Below are positions 13,525 through 21,281 of a DNA stretch of 35,812 nucleotides, piece after piece (within the stretch, counting starts at the first letter, position 1; every line of letters begins with the position of its first letter). A program made the position numbers and the translations under genes. Under the pieces are notes generated by a model that saw only the letters and a program-made list of their open reading frames with translations, was not told where the DNA came from and did no database searches. The DNA is from a virus: positions 1-35,812 of IMG/VR virus record IMGVR_UViG_3300037246_003066; one strand, 5' to 3'.

Positions 13525-14575
13525 ATTTGATCAAAATACCAGACTTGCGGATGTGCCACCAGAGGCGATGGTGTTCAATATGCACGGTGAGTGTGCGTTC
13601 GAGGCGGGGGATGAGGAGAAGAAAAATATACGGTTGATGCTGTATGATGGTAGTGTTGTTGCCCATTGGTTTTGGGGAAATCTGGCGTTCGAGCTGAGTT
13701 CGATGAGGCTGGCGAAAAAAAGTGTACCGATACTGCATGATCACGAAACCGACAGACGGGTGGGATTTAGTACGAAGGCTACGTTCGATGGGGAATTTGT
13801 GATGGAGGGTAAGCAGCTCGATAATGAACATGCACAATCGATACGATCCGATGCAATGAATGGGTTTCCGTTCGAGTCATCGTTGCGGTTCGATCCGGAG
13901 AATAGTAAGATTACGCATATTCTGGAGGGTAGTGAGGTAGAGGTCAATGGCCATAGACTTAAAGGACCCGGGGCGGTGATAACGAATACGAGTGTGATGG
14001 AAGGGAGCGTTGTAACGTTTGGCGCTCTGAATAAATGTGAAACGAAAGTTTTTAATCATAATGGAAATAAAGACAAGGAGATTGACATGGCTGATACAAT
14101 TACAGTTGAATCTTTGGCGAAAGATTATCCGGATATCCATAAGGCGATTGTGGATGCGGCTTTTGCGAAAGGTCAGGAAGCGGTGAAAGAGCAGTTTGCG
14201 GCGTTTGAGAAACTGTTTGGCGATGATCCTGCATTGCTGGTGGAGCAGTTCGGTAAGGGCGCTACGATCGGGGATGCGATGGCAGTGCAGAATGCGCAGC
14301 TCAAGGAGAAACTTGCTGAGGCCAAAAAGCAAGGTGATACGCAGACCGGCGATGGCGATCAGGCTGCCAGGCAGGAATTTTCCGATGAGCAAAAGGAGCC
14401 CCAGAAGAAGGAGCAGGGGAAAGGGCCGGCGAATTTCGATGAGGCGGTGGATGAATATGCGAAATTGCATAAGTGCAAAAGGGGTAAGGCGATTAGAGAA
14501 TGTTCGGTTAAATATCCGGAGCTTCATAAGGCGATGAAACGGGCGAATATCAAAGTGGATGAGAATGATTTGTAA
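13514..14575 (+). CDS. Prohead protease fused to a scaffolding domain
   Basis: About 353 residues from ATG 13514 or 13517, with GGGAG at 13503-13507. The first 185 residues look like a herpesvirus-type or U35-like prohead serine protease: ILHDHETDRRVG with the candidate catalytic His, NGFPFESSLRF with the candidate Ser, the VEVNGHRLKGPGAVI strand and SVMEGSVVTFGA. The rest is helical and charged, with AKDYPDIHKAIVDAAF, a coiled region and a Gln/Lys/Glu linker, as expected for an internal scaffold. The basic C-terminus (KCKRGKAIRECSVKYPELHK) could bind the capsid. Such fusions assemble inside the prohead, then digest themselves. Family assignment is by pattern and position between portal and capsid genes. 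Confidence 0.75.
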   Translation: MMNRFDQNTRLADVPPEAMVFNMHGECAFEAGDEEKKNIRLMLYDGSVVAHWFWGNLAFELSSMRLAKKSVPILHDHETDRRVGFSTKATFDGEFVMEGKQLDNEHAQSIRSDAMNGFPFESSLRFDPENSKITHILEGSEVEVNGHRLKGPGAVITNTSVMEGSVVTFGALNKCETKVFNHNGNKDKEIDMADTITVESLAKDYPDIHKAIVDAAFAKGQEAVKEQFAAFEKLFGDDPALLVEQFGKGATIGDAMAVQNAQLKEKLAEAKKQGDTQTGDGDQAARQEFSDEQKEPQKKEQGKGPANFDEAVDEYAKLHKCKRGKAIRECSVKYPELHKAMKRANIKVDENDL

Positions 14576-14634
14576 GATTGTCGGCTGGTGATTTGGCCGA
14601 AGGTAAAAATAAACTCTAATTTTTGAGGTGTGAT

Positions 14635-15339
14635 ATGTTTATCGAAGGTAAAAAGACTTATACAACGGGGGAGGCGATTGCCAAGAGGAGACGGGTGAAG
14701 ATTGTCGGGAGTACGATAGAGTATTCGGACGATGGGGATTTTATCGGGGTTACCGAATATGGGGTCGGAAACGGTGAAGGTGTGTCGGTTCGTTCGAAGA
14801 GTGATCCGGGCAGTTTTGAGGTGACGGCGGCCGGTGCGTTTTTGGGCGGGTCGCTGCTGTACCCTGCTGCCGATGGGAAGGTAGATGCTGTGCCAAACGG
14901 TAATCCGATATATCAGGCGGTGGAGGCGGCTACTGCCGATGGTGATCTGATCGAGGCTGTGTGGATCGATTCATCGGGATGGCCGGCGAGTTTCGTAGGC
15001 AAGACGTTCGAGGCTGTTGCCGATAATAAGACGCTCGATATTCAGGATGTCGGTAAGGTGATGTATGTTACTGTCGATGCCAAGGTGGTTACATTGCCTG
15101 CGACTGCGGCCGGGTTGGATTTTGTCGTTATGAATGGCGGGGCAAATGCGGCTGTTGCGGTGAATGTTAGTCCTAACGCTGCTGATAAGATCATGGGTGC
15201 CGATCTGGCGGGTGTGGATGATAAAGACCGGATCAATACGAAGACTACTGCCAAGCTGGGTGATTATATCCATCTTCGGGCAGAGGGTACTGATGGTTAC
15301 CTTGTGGAAGAGGAAAAGGGTGTGTGGGCGGCGGAATAG
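14635..15339 (+). CDS. Capsid decoration protein, DUF2190-like, with extra C-terminal domain
   Basis: A 234-residue protein from ATG 14635, with GAGGTG just upstream. Residues 1-115 follow the DUF2190 pattern of small beta proteins that stud capsids: GEAIAKRRRVKIVG, GVTEYGVGNGEGVSVR, a F-E-V-T-A-A-G segment, LLYPAADGKVDA and GNPIYQAVEAATADGDLIEAV. The second half (TLDIQDVGKVMYVTVDAKVV to the end) is a separate beta domain, Ala/Asp-rich, similar in style to a domain in the spike gene at 30580-30780. It probably coats the head next to the major capsid protein encoded downstream. The 14576-14634 gap has a small hairpin TCGGC/GCCGA but nothing clear. Confidence 0.7.
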   Translation: MFIEGKKTYTTGEAIAKRRRVKIVGSTIEYSDDGDFIGVTEYGVGNGEGVSVRSKSDPGSFEVTAAGAFLGGSLLYPAADGKVDAVPNGNPIYQAVEAATADGDLIEAVWIDSSGWPASFVGKTFEAVADNKTLDIQDVGKVMYVTVDAKVVTLPATAAGLDFVVMNGGANAAVAVNVSPNAADKIMGADLAGVDDKDRINTKTTAKLGDYIHLRAEGTDGYLVEEEKGVWAAE

Positions 15340-15361
15340 AACGCCGAAAAAATAATTAACG

Positions 15362-15395
15362 GGTTCATCCGAGAGATAGGCCATCTCGAAGATGA
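15362..15395 (+). promoter_or_regulatory. Capsid mRNA leader with alternative pairings
   Basis: TCATC-CGAGA (15365-15374) pairs with TCTCG-AA-GATGA (15384-15395), a 10-bp hairpin with a two-base bulge. The same 5' bases (GGTTCA, 15362-15367) can instead pair with TGAACC (15428-15433) in the loop of the following terminator, so the two folds compete. No match to a named riboswitch is claimed. Confidence 0.45.
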
Positions 15396-15404
15396 GGTAA
15401 GAAC

Positions 15405-15454
15405 AAAAAGGCGGCTGTTTGGGAGCCTGAACCTTCCGAACGGGCGCTTTTTTT
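15405..15454 (+). terminator. Intrinsic terminator between decoration and capsid genes
   Basis: The arm AAAAAGGCGGCTGTTTGG (15405-15422) pairs with CCGAACGGGCGCTTTTTTT (15436-15454) with one G-G mismatch and a few G-T pairs; the loop is 13 nt and a run of seven T follows the GC-rich stem. The A-run on the other side makes it potentially bidirectional. It stands only 36 nt before the capsid start, with no room for a normal promoter, so it must be leaky or controlled. Confidence 0.75.
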
Positions 15455-15490
15455 GTTGCCCGATGGAAACAAGAATAAGGAGATGATACG

Positions 15491-16444
15491 ATGCCTAGAC
15501 CAGCGAGTGGAACAACGATAGGAAGGCCGGACCTGGCGGAAGTGGCCTTGGAATTTTTCGACGATCAGAATACTTTTATCGGTATGGAGGTATTGCCAGA
15601 GTTTCCGGTTGGGAGACAAACGGGGCAATATCCTGTGATACCAGCGGAGGCGCTGGCGAATATACCGGAGACAAAGAGAAAGCCCAGAGGGGCTTATACA
15701 CGCGATGATTTCGAGTTCGAGATGGATAATTATGCTTGTGAAGAGAACGGTTTCGAAGAGCCGATCGACGATGTCGAGGTGAAATTGTATAGCCATTATT
15801 TCGATGTGGAGACTATGGCTGCGCAGGTTGCGTTGGGAGTTGTTAAGCGTCGGCAGGAAAAGCGGGTTGCCGATATGATTTTCAATGCCTCCAATTTTAC
15901 CGCTCATGGAGTTACCCACGAATGGGACGATGCCACCAATGCAGTTCCGATAAAAGATGTGAATGCCGGAAAGCTGGCGATCGAAGAGGCGGTTGGGATC
16001 GAACCTAATACGCTGATTATCAGTAGGAGCACTTTTCTTGATCTGGGACTGAATGCTCAGATTATCGATCGGATTAAATATACGCATCCGGAGGTGGTCA
16101 AAGGTGAGTTGAGTAGGGCATTGTTGGCAGAGGCGTTCGGTCTTGATCAGGTACTTGTCGGCAAGGGTCTGTATAACAGTGCCAAAAAGGGACAGACTGC
16201 CAGTATGGCTCGGTTGTGGGATAACGAATACGCAATGCTGTGCGTAACTAATTCGGACAATAATATAAAAATTCCGTGTATCGGCAGGACGTTCCGGTGG
16301 GATGAAGATAGCCCGGTTGCCGTTGTGATGGAATCGTATCGTGAGGATAAGACTCGCGGTAATGTTATTCGGGCACGTCAATATACCGATGAGGAATTGA
16401 TTAATATTGCGACGGCTTATTTGTTCAATAATATCACTACGTGA
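15491..16444 (+). CDS. Major capsid protein
   Basis: A 317-residue protein with an AAGGAGATGATACG ribosome site before ATG 15491, the strongest site in the region. It has HK97-fold-like traits: an N-terminal arm (IGRPDLAEVALEFFDDQNTF), a long helix EKRVADMIFNA, the IEPNTLIISRSTFLDLGLN segment, AEAFGLDQVLVGKGLYNSA and a late beta-strand set ending SYREDKTRGNVIRARQY. Size, position after protease and decoration genes, strong translation signal and own terminator (16478-16509) all support capsid. It resembles phage capsid proteins that accompany lambda-type portals. Many hundred copies would form the head shell. Confidence 0.85.
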   Translation: MPRPASGTTIGRPDLAEVALEFFDDQNTFIGMEVLPEFPVGRQTGQYPVIPAEALANIPETKRKPRGAYTRDDFEFEMDNYACEENGFEEPIDDVEVKLYSHYFDVETMAAQVALGVVKRRQEKRVADMIFNASNFTAHGVTHEWDDATNAVPIKDVNAGKLAIEEAVGIEPNTLIISRSTFLDLGLNAQIIDRIKYTHPEVVKGELSRALLAEAFGLDQVLVGKGLYNSAKKGQTASMARLWDNEYAMLCVTNSDNNIKIPCIGRTFRWDEDSPVAVVMESYREDKTRGNVIRARQYTDEELINIATAYLFNNITT

Positions 16445-16477
16445 GCGTAGCGGTATTTTTTCAATATCTTGAATGTT

Positions 16478-16509
16478 ACCGCCCGCAATGGGCGGGCGGT
16501 TTTCTTTTA
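16478..16509 (+). terminator. Strong intrinsic terminator after the capsid gene
   Basis: A perfect 9-bp stem ACCGCCCGC/GCGGGCGGT with loop AATGG, followed by TTTCTTTT. It lies 33 nt after the capsid stop. A weaker outer pairing GCGGTA/TACCGC surrounds the AT-rich stretch just before it. Confidence 0.92.
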
Positions 16510-16545
16510 TACAACGATGGTCTGCAACCTGCGGTGCAACAATGA

Positions 16546-16573
16546 TTGACAACAAGTCTGGCTTCTATATATT
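16546..16573 (+). promoter_or_regulatory. Sigma70-like promoter for the secreted fibre-like gene
   Basis: -35 TTGACA (16546-16551) and -10 TATATT (16568-16573) with a 16-bp spacer. It sits between the capsid terminator and ATG 16590, so the transcript would have a leader of only about 10 nt, and no good ribosome site is seen. Confidence 0.7.
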
Positions 16574-16589
16574 TGTGAGACAAAATATT

Positions 16590-17870
16590 ATGAAAGCTAT
16601 AAATGCGCTTATTGTAATGTTGATTATTGTTGGGATGGGGTGGGGATGTGCATCGACGGCGGCGCCGCAGGATTTGAGCGGTCGATATCAGAATCAGATA
16701 ATGCCGATCGCTGGGATCGAATCGGATGGGGGGAACTTCTATTTTACCACCGGAGCACAGGTTATATATAATCATCTGGTGAGAGTTCCAACCCTTAGTT
16801 CTACGGGGAATATAAACTTATGCGGTGATCTTAATATGGATACAGGGCATGCGATCAACTTTATCGGCATGGAGGCTTCTCAAATTAAAGATATCGCCGG
16901 TGATCTAATAATCGATGCGTGGGGTAATTTGTTTATTAAGAGCGATTTGGATATAGACGGTTCAGCGGAGATAACCGGTACAATGGAGGCCGATACGGTC
17001 TATACCAGAAAGATTGACTTTTATTCGGAGCTGGAGACTTTTGCACGGATTGAGTATGGGGCATCTTCACCGGAGGAATTGAGTTTATATTCGCAGGAAT
17101 CTCCTATCGATATTTCCGCCGTTGTGGTAAAGGTCAGGTCTCATAGCGATGGAGAACTGAACCTAACGAGCAATGCCATAGAAATTCAGTCAGAGGACGA
17201 TCTTTGGGATTATATGACAATTGATCCGAACAGAATGGAAATTGGCGGGCGGATTTATCAGACGCATAGTAATTTTGACATCATATTCAAAAACGATACG
17301 GTTGACGGTTTTCTGGCAAAATTTGAGGGATATACTGATAAGATAACGTTTAATGCGGATATGAACATTGCCGGAGATATTGAAATGGTCGCAGGGACGC
17401 TTTGCTTTAGTGGAAGTCCGGGCGGGCTGATCGAAGGGGAGATATCGGGGTATAACGGCGGGATAACACTTACCTCAGTGGCGCAAGGGGACTGGGATCA
17501 GATAATGGCGTTTACCGTGAATGGGCCATCTAACGTGGTGGACCCGAACCATGTCGATGATCATATCGAGATTAAGAAGGAAGGGCGGTATGGATGCAGG
17601 TGGCGGTGGAGCGGGCATGGCACGGCGGTGGCGCATGATTGGGAGTTTCTGGCGTCGAAGAATAATAACACTACTATGTTTACCAATACCGCATCGATCT
17701 TTACCAATCTGACCACCCAAAAAGATGTGACTGTGCCGGGGGGTGGGACGATACTTTGCGATGTGGGGGATACGATAGAAATATGGGTACGAAGGAATAC
17801 ACCTGGGAATAATATCATACTGACAACCGAAACGTGCTGGTTGTATGTGGTACTTAGCGGAGGTGGGTAA
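16590..17870 (+). CDS. Secreted fibre-like protein with its own promoter
   Basis: A 426-residue protein from ATG 16590. Residues 1-25 are a Sec-type signal sequence (MKAINALIVMLIIVGMGWGC). The Cys could be lipidated, but GWGC is a poor lipobox, and cleavage near ASTAA is equally likely. The middle (50-320) is repetitive beta sequence (GNINLCGDLNMDTG, GDLIIDAWGNLFIKSDLDID) like a triple-stranded fibre shaft. The last 110 residues resemble a jelly-roll head (VPGGGTILCDVGDTIEIWVR). It looks like a phage fibre made for export or a lysogen surface protein. Promoter and terminator around it, and its position inside the head operon, suggest an inserted independent unit. The gene is more A+T rich than its neighbours. 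The stop overlaps the next ATG by one base. Confidence 0.7.
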   Translation: MKAINALIVMLIIVGMGWGCASTAAPQDLSGRYQNQIMPIAGIESDGGNFYFTTGAQVIYNHLVRVPTLSSTGNINLCGDLNMDTGHAINFIGMEASQIKDIAGDLIIDAWGNLFIKSDLDIDGSAEITGTMEADTVYTRKIDFYSELETFARIEYGASSPEELSLYSQESPIDISAVVVKVRSHSDGELNLTSNAIEIQSEDDLWDYMTIDPNRMEIGGRIYQTHSNFDIIFKNDTVDGFLAKFEGYTDKITFNADMNIAGDIEMVAGTLCFSGSPGGLIEGEISGYNGGITLTSVAQGDWDQIMAFTVNGPSNVVDPNHVDDHIEIKKEGRYGCRWRWSGHGTAVAHDWEFLASKNNNTTMFTNTASIFTNLTTQKDVTVPGGGTILCDVGDTIEIWVRRNTPGNNIILTTETCWLYVVLSGGG

Positions 17871-18069
17871 TGGCGCCTGAGAGTGATTGGCATAATAAAG
17901 TGACAGAACATGGTGTGAAAATCGAGAAGCTGGAAGAATCGGATAGGGACCTGTGGAATGCTGTTAAGCATTTACGCAACCGGTTGCCGCATTGGGCTAG
18001 TTGCTGATCGCGCTGCTGACTGGTTTTGCGGGGATTGCAATTACTTTTATGGTAAAAGGCGGTGAATAA
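17870..18069 (+). pseudogene. Small XhlA/holin-like membrane protein split by a frameshift
   Basis: ATG 17870 has an excellent GGAGGTGGG site and gives 45 residues (MAPESDWHNKVTEHGVKIEK to NRLPHWASC), stopping at TGA 18005-18007. The frame one base back, from 18001 to TAA 18067-18069, continues with a membrane segment LLIALLTGFAGIAITFMVKG. Joined, the two parts make a protein of about 67 residues with a coiled N-terminus, the sequence LRNRLPHWA and one C-terminal membrane span, like XhlA-type hemolysin or holin helpers. There is no slippery run at the junction. So this is a broken gene or a sequencing error rather than programmed shifting; two tiny genes are less likely. Confidence 0.6.
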
Positions 18070-18074
18070 GGAGA

Positions 18075-18148
18075 AGATTTGAGATTTGAGATGGAAGAAA
18101 TAAAGAAAGATTTTACCACGAAGGGCACGAAGGGAAAAGGCGCAGAGA
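18075..18148 (+). repeat. GATTTGA tandem tract and ACCACGAAGG module
   Basis: A short GATTTGA tandem, then AAAGATTTTACCACGAAGGG and further GGCACGAAGGG copies. The CACGAAGGGCACGAAGG module also occurs in the terminase insertion and at 35349-35371. No palindrome and no coding frame. Confidence 0.75.
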
Positions 18149-18169
18149 ATTAAGAAAGAAAAATCATAG

Positions 18170-18529
18170 ATGAGTAAAATTCGAGATATGGCGGATGGTG
18201 ATATTGGGATGTTCCAGAAGGAACTGGGGGATACGGTTACGCTTACACCGGCCGGCGGGGAGCCGACCGAGATTACGGCGATTCCATCTGAGATCGAGGG
18301 GGCTGGTAACCAGGGGCGAGATGGTAACCAGCTCGGACATAGACGGACCTGGCTGATCGATCCGGTGGATCTGCCTGCACCGAAGGATTATGAGGATACG
18401 ATAACAATCGGGACTGTGATTTATATGCTGGATAATCACAGGAATGAGGGGAGCTGGTGGCGGTGTGAGTTTACGGGTACGGAAAATATACAACGTAGTA
18501 GTGAGAAGCTGCACGCTGGAAAAACATGA
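18170..18529 (+). CDS. Head-tail connector or head-closure protein
   Basis: A 119-residue protein with a beta-rich pattern: an N-terminal helix (DMADGDIGMFQKELGD), a VTLTPAGGEPTEITAIPSE strand pair, a Gly/Arg loop, then WLIDPVDLP and DTITIGTVIYMLDN. This order, where the residue being checked is described by the operon position after the capsid and before the tail terminator, resembles head-closure proteins of the gpFII or gp16 kind that seal the portal and receive the tail. The family cannot be named with certainty. The start ATG 18170 follows a weak AAAGAAAAATC stretch. Confidence 0.55.
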   Translation: MSKIRDMADGDIGMFQKELGDTVTLTPAGGEPTEITAIPSEIEGAGNQGRDGNQLGHRRTWLIDPVDLPAPKDYEDTITIGTVIYMLDNHRNEGSWWRCEFTGTENIQRSSEKLHAGKT

Positions 18530-18541
18530 TGGGAGTTGAAA

Positions 18542-18994
18542 TTGACTACGGTGTCGATCGGATATCTTAAAGAGAATGTTGCGGATTCGACTACGTTTCG
18601 CACCTGGGTGGAGGCCGAAGATGCCGCCGGGGCGAAGGAACATATCTACGAGACGGCCGAGAAGGAACCGGGGATGCCCTTTGCATTGATAACTGCAGAG
18701 GCAGGCAGGGCGGAGCGGAATGGGATGGGGGTGAGCGATTCGTATCAGTGGGAAGGGGGGCTGGCACTGTGGTTCGATGCGATTGCAACGTCAACCGATG
18801 ATCGGGATGCTATTGCGGCTTTTATGGTGAGAGTCCAGCCGATAATCGAGGAGATATTGGAATATTCCGGGCGGCCGGGGTACCTGTCGATTGAATCGAT
18901 TGAGACTGAAGGGGCCGGGTTTGCTGAGATTGACCGGAAAGATGCGGATGGGAAAAAGACGGTACAAATAAAATATATGGTACGGTGGAAATAA
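18542..18994 (+). CDS. Tail terminator-like protein
   Basis: About 150 residues. No ATG start is available; GGGAG at 18531-18535 is 6 nt before TTG 18542, the best start (TTG 18536 also in frame). It has an alternating helix and strand pattern with DAIATSTDDRDAIAAFMVRV, a helix IIEEILEY and closing strands GFAEIDRKDADGKKTVQIKY then MVRWK. A C-terminal Y-x-V-R-W strand and position between the connector and tail tube genes fit gpU-like tail terminators that cap the tail at the head end. This is inferred from order and shape, not a firm family match. Confidence 0.5.
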   Translation: MTTVSIGYLKENVADSTTFRTWVEAEDAAGAKEHIYETAEKEPGMPFALITAEAGRAERNGMGVSDSYQWEGGLALWFDAIATSTDDRDAIAAFMVRVQPIIEEILEYSGRPGYLSIESIETEGAGFAEIDRKDADGKKTVQIKYMVRWK

Positions 18995-18995
18995 C

Positions 18996-19158
18996 TGCCA
19001 AGGGGCAGAGCCAACTAAAAGGCAAGGGATGGCAAGGGCCACTGCCTAACAAGAGAAGATGGATTCCCGATCGAGTCGGGGATGACAAACGAAGATGGAT
19101 CCCCGATCGAGTCGGGGATGACAAACGAAGATGGATCCCCGCTTTCGCGAGGATGACA
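18996..19158 (+). repeat. Repeat cluster with three tandem palindromes
   Basis: TGCCAAGGGGCAGAGCC and GGCAAGGGCCACTGCC units, then three palindromes at 19058-19087, 19094-19123 and 19130-19158 spaced exactly 36 nt apart (linker AACGAA). The third has different arms (CGCTTTCGCG) from the first two (CGATCGAGTCGG). Confidence 0.95.
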
Positions 19159-19175
19159 GATAAGGAGATTGAACG

Positions 19176-20078
19176 ATGCTTAATTATGATATTTATATGG
19201 TCGATCTGGACGGGACACCGATTGATGGGGTATCGAGCCAGACGATTAATAGTGGGACTGAGGTTGTTCGGAATATTGTCGATGGGCAGGTTGCTCCTGT
19301 GATGGGGTATGTGAATACTATCGTGCCGGTGATACCGTTCGAGACTAAAAAGATCGGGGCGATGCTGACTGCGTTCGGGGCGAATCCGCTGGCGGGGTTT
19401 CCGATTAAGGCGGCCGATACGGCTACGCTGTATTGCAGGTTGATGGAAGAGCTTGGGAGCCGGTCGGCAGATGGGGCGCTTAAAGTTTTGGTTAACATGG
19501 GGATAGTGATACCGGTATCGCTTAACGCCGGGGTCGATGCGACAGGCTCGATGCAGGTTGAAATACACACGATTACAGATGGGACTAATGCGCCGATCGT
19601 TACTACGCCAACTCAGTCGCTGGCCGGGACGCCGGATATGGATGAAGAGTTTACGGTGGGGCCGGCGAAACTTAATAATGTGGCGGTATCGGGGATTCAA
19701 AGTGTGTCGGTTGCGTTCGGTATTACATTGGCCAAGACTAAAGATGGTGGGGACGGGGCTGGGGTGGTTTATCCATCTTCGGCGTATATTCAGGGGGTTC
19801 AGCCGGTGATAACGCTGGTGACCAGGGATGTGGATTTGTTTGATACGTATAAGGAAGGGGTGGCGATTGCCAGTAGTACGCTGGTGCAACTTGCCAAGAG
19901 GGCGAAGGGCGGGTCGATTGCCGGTGGGAGTGTGCATCCGCAGTTTACGGTTGCCGAAGGGATGATTGTAGCTACGTCCATTGACGGGTCGCCGCAACAG
20001 GTGTCGATCGATATTTATCCTAGTGATGATTTGTCGAATCCGCTGATGGCTTATGTGCTGGCGACGTTGGCGACTTAA
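19176..20078 (+). CDS. Major tail (tube) protein
   Basis: A 300-residue protein with AAGGAGATTGAACG before ATG 19176. It is beta-rich with Ala/Gly/Val/Thr composition and no Cys beyond one. N-terminal strands MLNYDIYMVDLDGTPIDG and TEVVRNIVDGQVAPVMGYVN are followed by a long central segment and a C-terminal Ile/Val-rich half with IQSVSVAFGITLAK. Size, position before the chaperone-type genes and tape measure, and absence of enzymatic motifs point to the protein that stacks as the tail tube. Some N-terminal features also resemble domain-swapped tail proteins of myovirus type, but no sheath gene is present, so a siphovirus tube is preferred. Confidence 0.65.
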   Translation: MLNYDIYMVDLDGTPIDGVSSQTINSGTEVVRNIVDGQVAPVMGYVNTIVPVIPFETKKIGAMLTAFGANPLAGFPIKAADTATLYCRLMEELGSRSADGALKVLVNMGIVIPVSLNAGVDATGSMQVEIHTITDGTNAPIVTTPTQSLAGTPDMDEEFTVGPAKLNNVAVSGIQSVSVAFGITLAKTKDGGDGAGVVYPSSAYIQGVQPVITLVTRDVDLFDTYKEGVAIASSTLVQLAKRAKGGSIAGGSVHPQFTVAEGMIVATSIDGSPQQVSIDIYPSDDLSNPLMAYVLATLAT

Positions 20079-20141
20079 CTGGTGGGACGGTGAGTCGGTG
20101 GGACAGTAAATCAGTGGAATGACAATAATGGAGATTGAATG

Positions 20142-20384
20142 ATGGGTGATAAAAAGAATGAAGTACCTACGTTTACGATGGATCTGAGGGTGGATGACCG
20201 AACGGCGGTTGGGACGATCAAGAACCGGATGAGGTTGCTGACGTTGCCGGGTGATCGGGTGGAATATGATAAACTCGAAGCGGCGAAAAAAGAGTTTGAG
20301 GAATGGGTGGCTGAGAAAGAGAAGAAAGATGGATCCCCGATCGAGTCGGGGATGACAGAGGTGGCAAGGGCCACAGCCAGATAG
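20142..20384 (+). CDS. Small protein in tail-chaperone position, repeat-derived C-terminus
   Basis: About 80 residues from ATG 20142 (ATG 20139 also possible; GGAG at 20130-20133). Residues 1-60 are a compact soluble domain (VPTFTMDLRVDDRTAVGTIK, a second helix KLEAAKKEFEEWVAEKEKK). From about residue 61 the sequence DGSPIESGMTEVARATAR is translated from a palindrome and a GGCAAGGGCC unit, so the original stop has been replaced. It lies between tail tube and tape measure genes, where tail assembly chaperones usually are. No family match is claimed. Confidence 0.55.
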   Translation: MGDKKNEVPTFTMDLRVDDRTAVGTIKNRMRLLTLPGDRVEYDKLEAAKKEFEEWVAEKEKKDGSPIESGMTEVARATAR

Positions 20385-20524
20385 AAGAGAAGATGGATCC
20401 CCGATCGAGCCGGGGATGAGTGGCAAGGGCCACAGCCAGATAGAAGAGAAGATGGATCCCCGATCGAGCCGGGGATGAGTGGCAAGGGCCACAGCCTGAT
20501 AGAAGAGAAGATGGATCGGACAGA
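20328..20524 (+). repeat. Tandem array of a roughly 60-bp composite repeat
   Basis: Three palindromes (20328-20357, 20392-20420, 20451-20479) alternate with GGCAAGGGCCACAGCC units and a GATAGAAGAGAA linker. The period is 59-64 nt, and a broken fourth palindrome begins at 20510. The alternation shows that palindrome and GGCAAGGGCC unit can be copied together as one unit. Confidence 0.95.
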
Positions 20525-20552
20525 TCACAGATGGATTAGGAGATAAATATCG

Positions 20553-21281
20553 ATGAGTGGATTTTTGTATTTTTTTATTGGCGATGAGTTCAGGAATGCA
20601 CCTACCGATGAGCAGCTTAAAGAAATGAAGCTGGAGCATCTTGTGGGGGCTACGTTTTCGCAAGCGGCGTGGGGTGGTAATGAAACGATGGAAGGGGCGG
20701 GGGTGATATGTGCGATTGCGCAAAGCGGGCTAAGCGAAGGTGGGACTGAGCCGAAGGTGGGGTATTATCCGGATACGCAGCAGTGGGTCGCCGGCGGTGA
20801 GAAGTGGTGGATTGGGTGGGAGAAGGATAGCCGGCCTGGGCCGGTGGACCTGGTGCGTGGTGAGCAGATGCCCGGGTATGAAGTGAAGTTGGGAGATGGT
20901 GGTCTGTGGCTGGTGCCTTGTGAGAGGTTTCTGCCGAGAACATTAAAGCTGGATGGTGTGGGTGAAGTCCAGCGGGTGCCACTGGCTAAATTTGCGGCTA
21001 TGGGAGAAAAGACGGCTGTGGCGTGGGATGAATATCGTGCGGTAGTAAAGGCCAGAGATAAAAACAAAGTAGATGATTTGTTCAGTATCAGGTCGTGGAT
21101 CGAGATGGGGAATCACTTTTTGGGGGTTAATTATTGGGTCGGCAGGATAGAGGCCAATGAACTGAACTTGTGGAATGATCAGACGCTGGTTACTACGGTA
21201 GAGGCGATTTTGGATATACCGGGGCTTGTGAAGATGGAGGGGGATGGGGATAAAAAAAAAGAGTCTCCAGGCGGTGGCTGA
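20553..21281 (+). CDS. Putative tail assembly protein, likely extended by -1 frameshifting
   Basis: A 242-residue protein I cannot assign to a named family. It has several W residues (WWIGWEKDSRPGPVDLV), a R-F-L-P-R-T-L-K strand, and a C-terminal domain with HFLGVNYWVGRIEANELNLW and VEAILDIPGLVKMEG. It ends shortly after a run of nine A at 21252-21260. A -1 slip there would replace the last seven codons with a 45-codon extension to 21397. Just before tape measure genes, phages often make chaperone pairs by this kind of shift (lambda G and GT), so a chaperone role is inferred. GGAG at 20539-20542 precedes ATG 20553. Confidence 0.6.
   Translation: MSGFLYFFIGDEFRNAPTDEQLKEMKLEHLVGATFSQAAWGGNETMEGAGVICAIAQSGLSEGGTEPKVGYYPDTQQWVAGGEKWWIGWEKDSRPGPVDLVRGEQMPGYEVKLGDGGLWLVPCERFLPRTLKLDGVGEVQRVPLAKFAAMGEKTAVAWDEYRAVVKARDKNKVDDLFSIRSWIEMGNHFLGVNYWVGRIEANELNLWNDQTLVTTVEAILDIPGLVKMEGDGDKKKESPGGG

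Noticed and set aside
16590-16665. Canonical lipoprotein signal
   Set aside because: The residues before Cys are G-W-G, which do not fit the usual lipobox; a plain signal peptide is the safer call.
18822-20723. 633-codon open frame on the - strand
   Set aside because: It runs through repeats and opposite to the tail tube gene. The peptide is low complexity (Pro, His, Arg, Ile), and its length follows from the rarity of stop codons in the C-rich strand.
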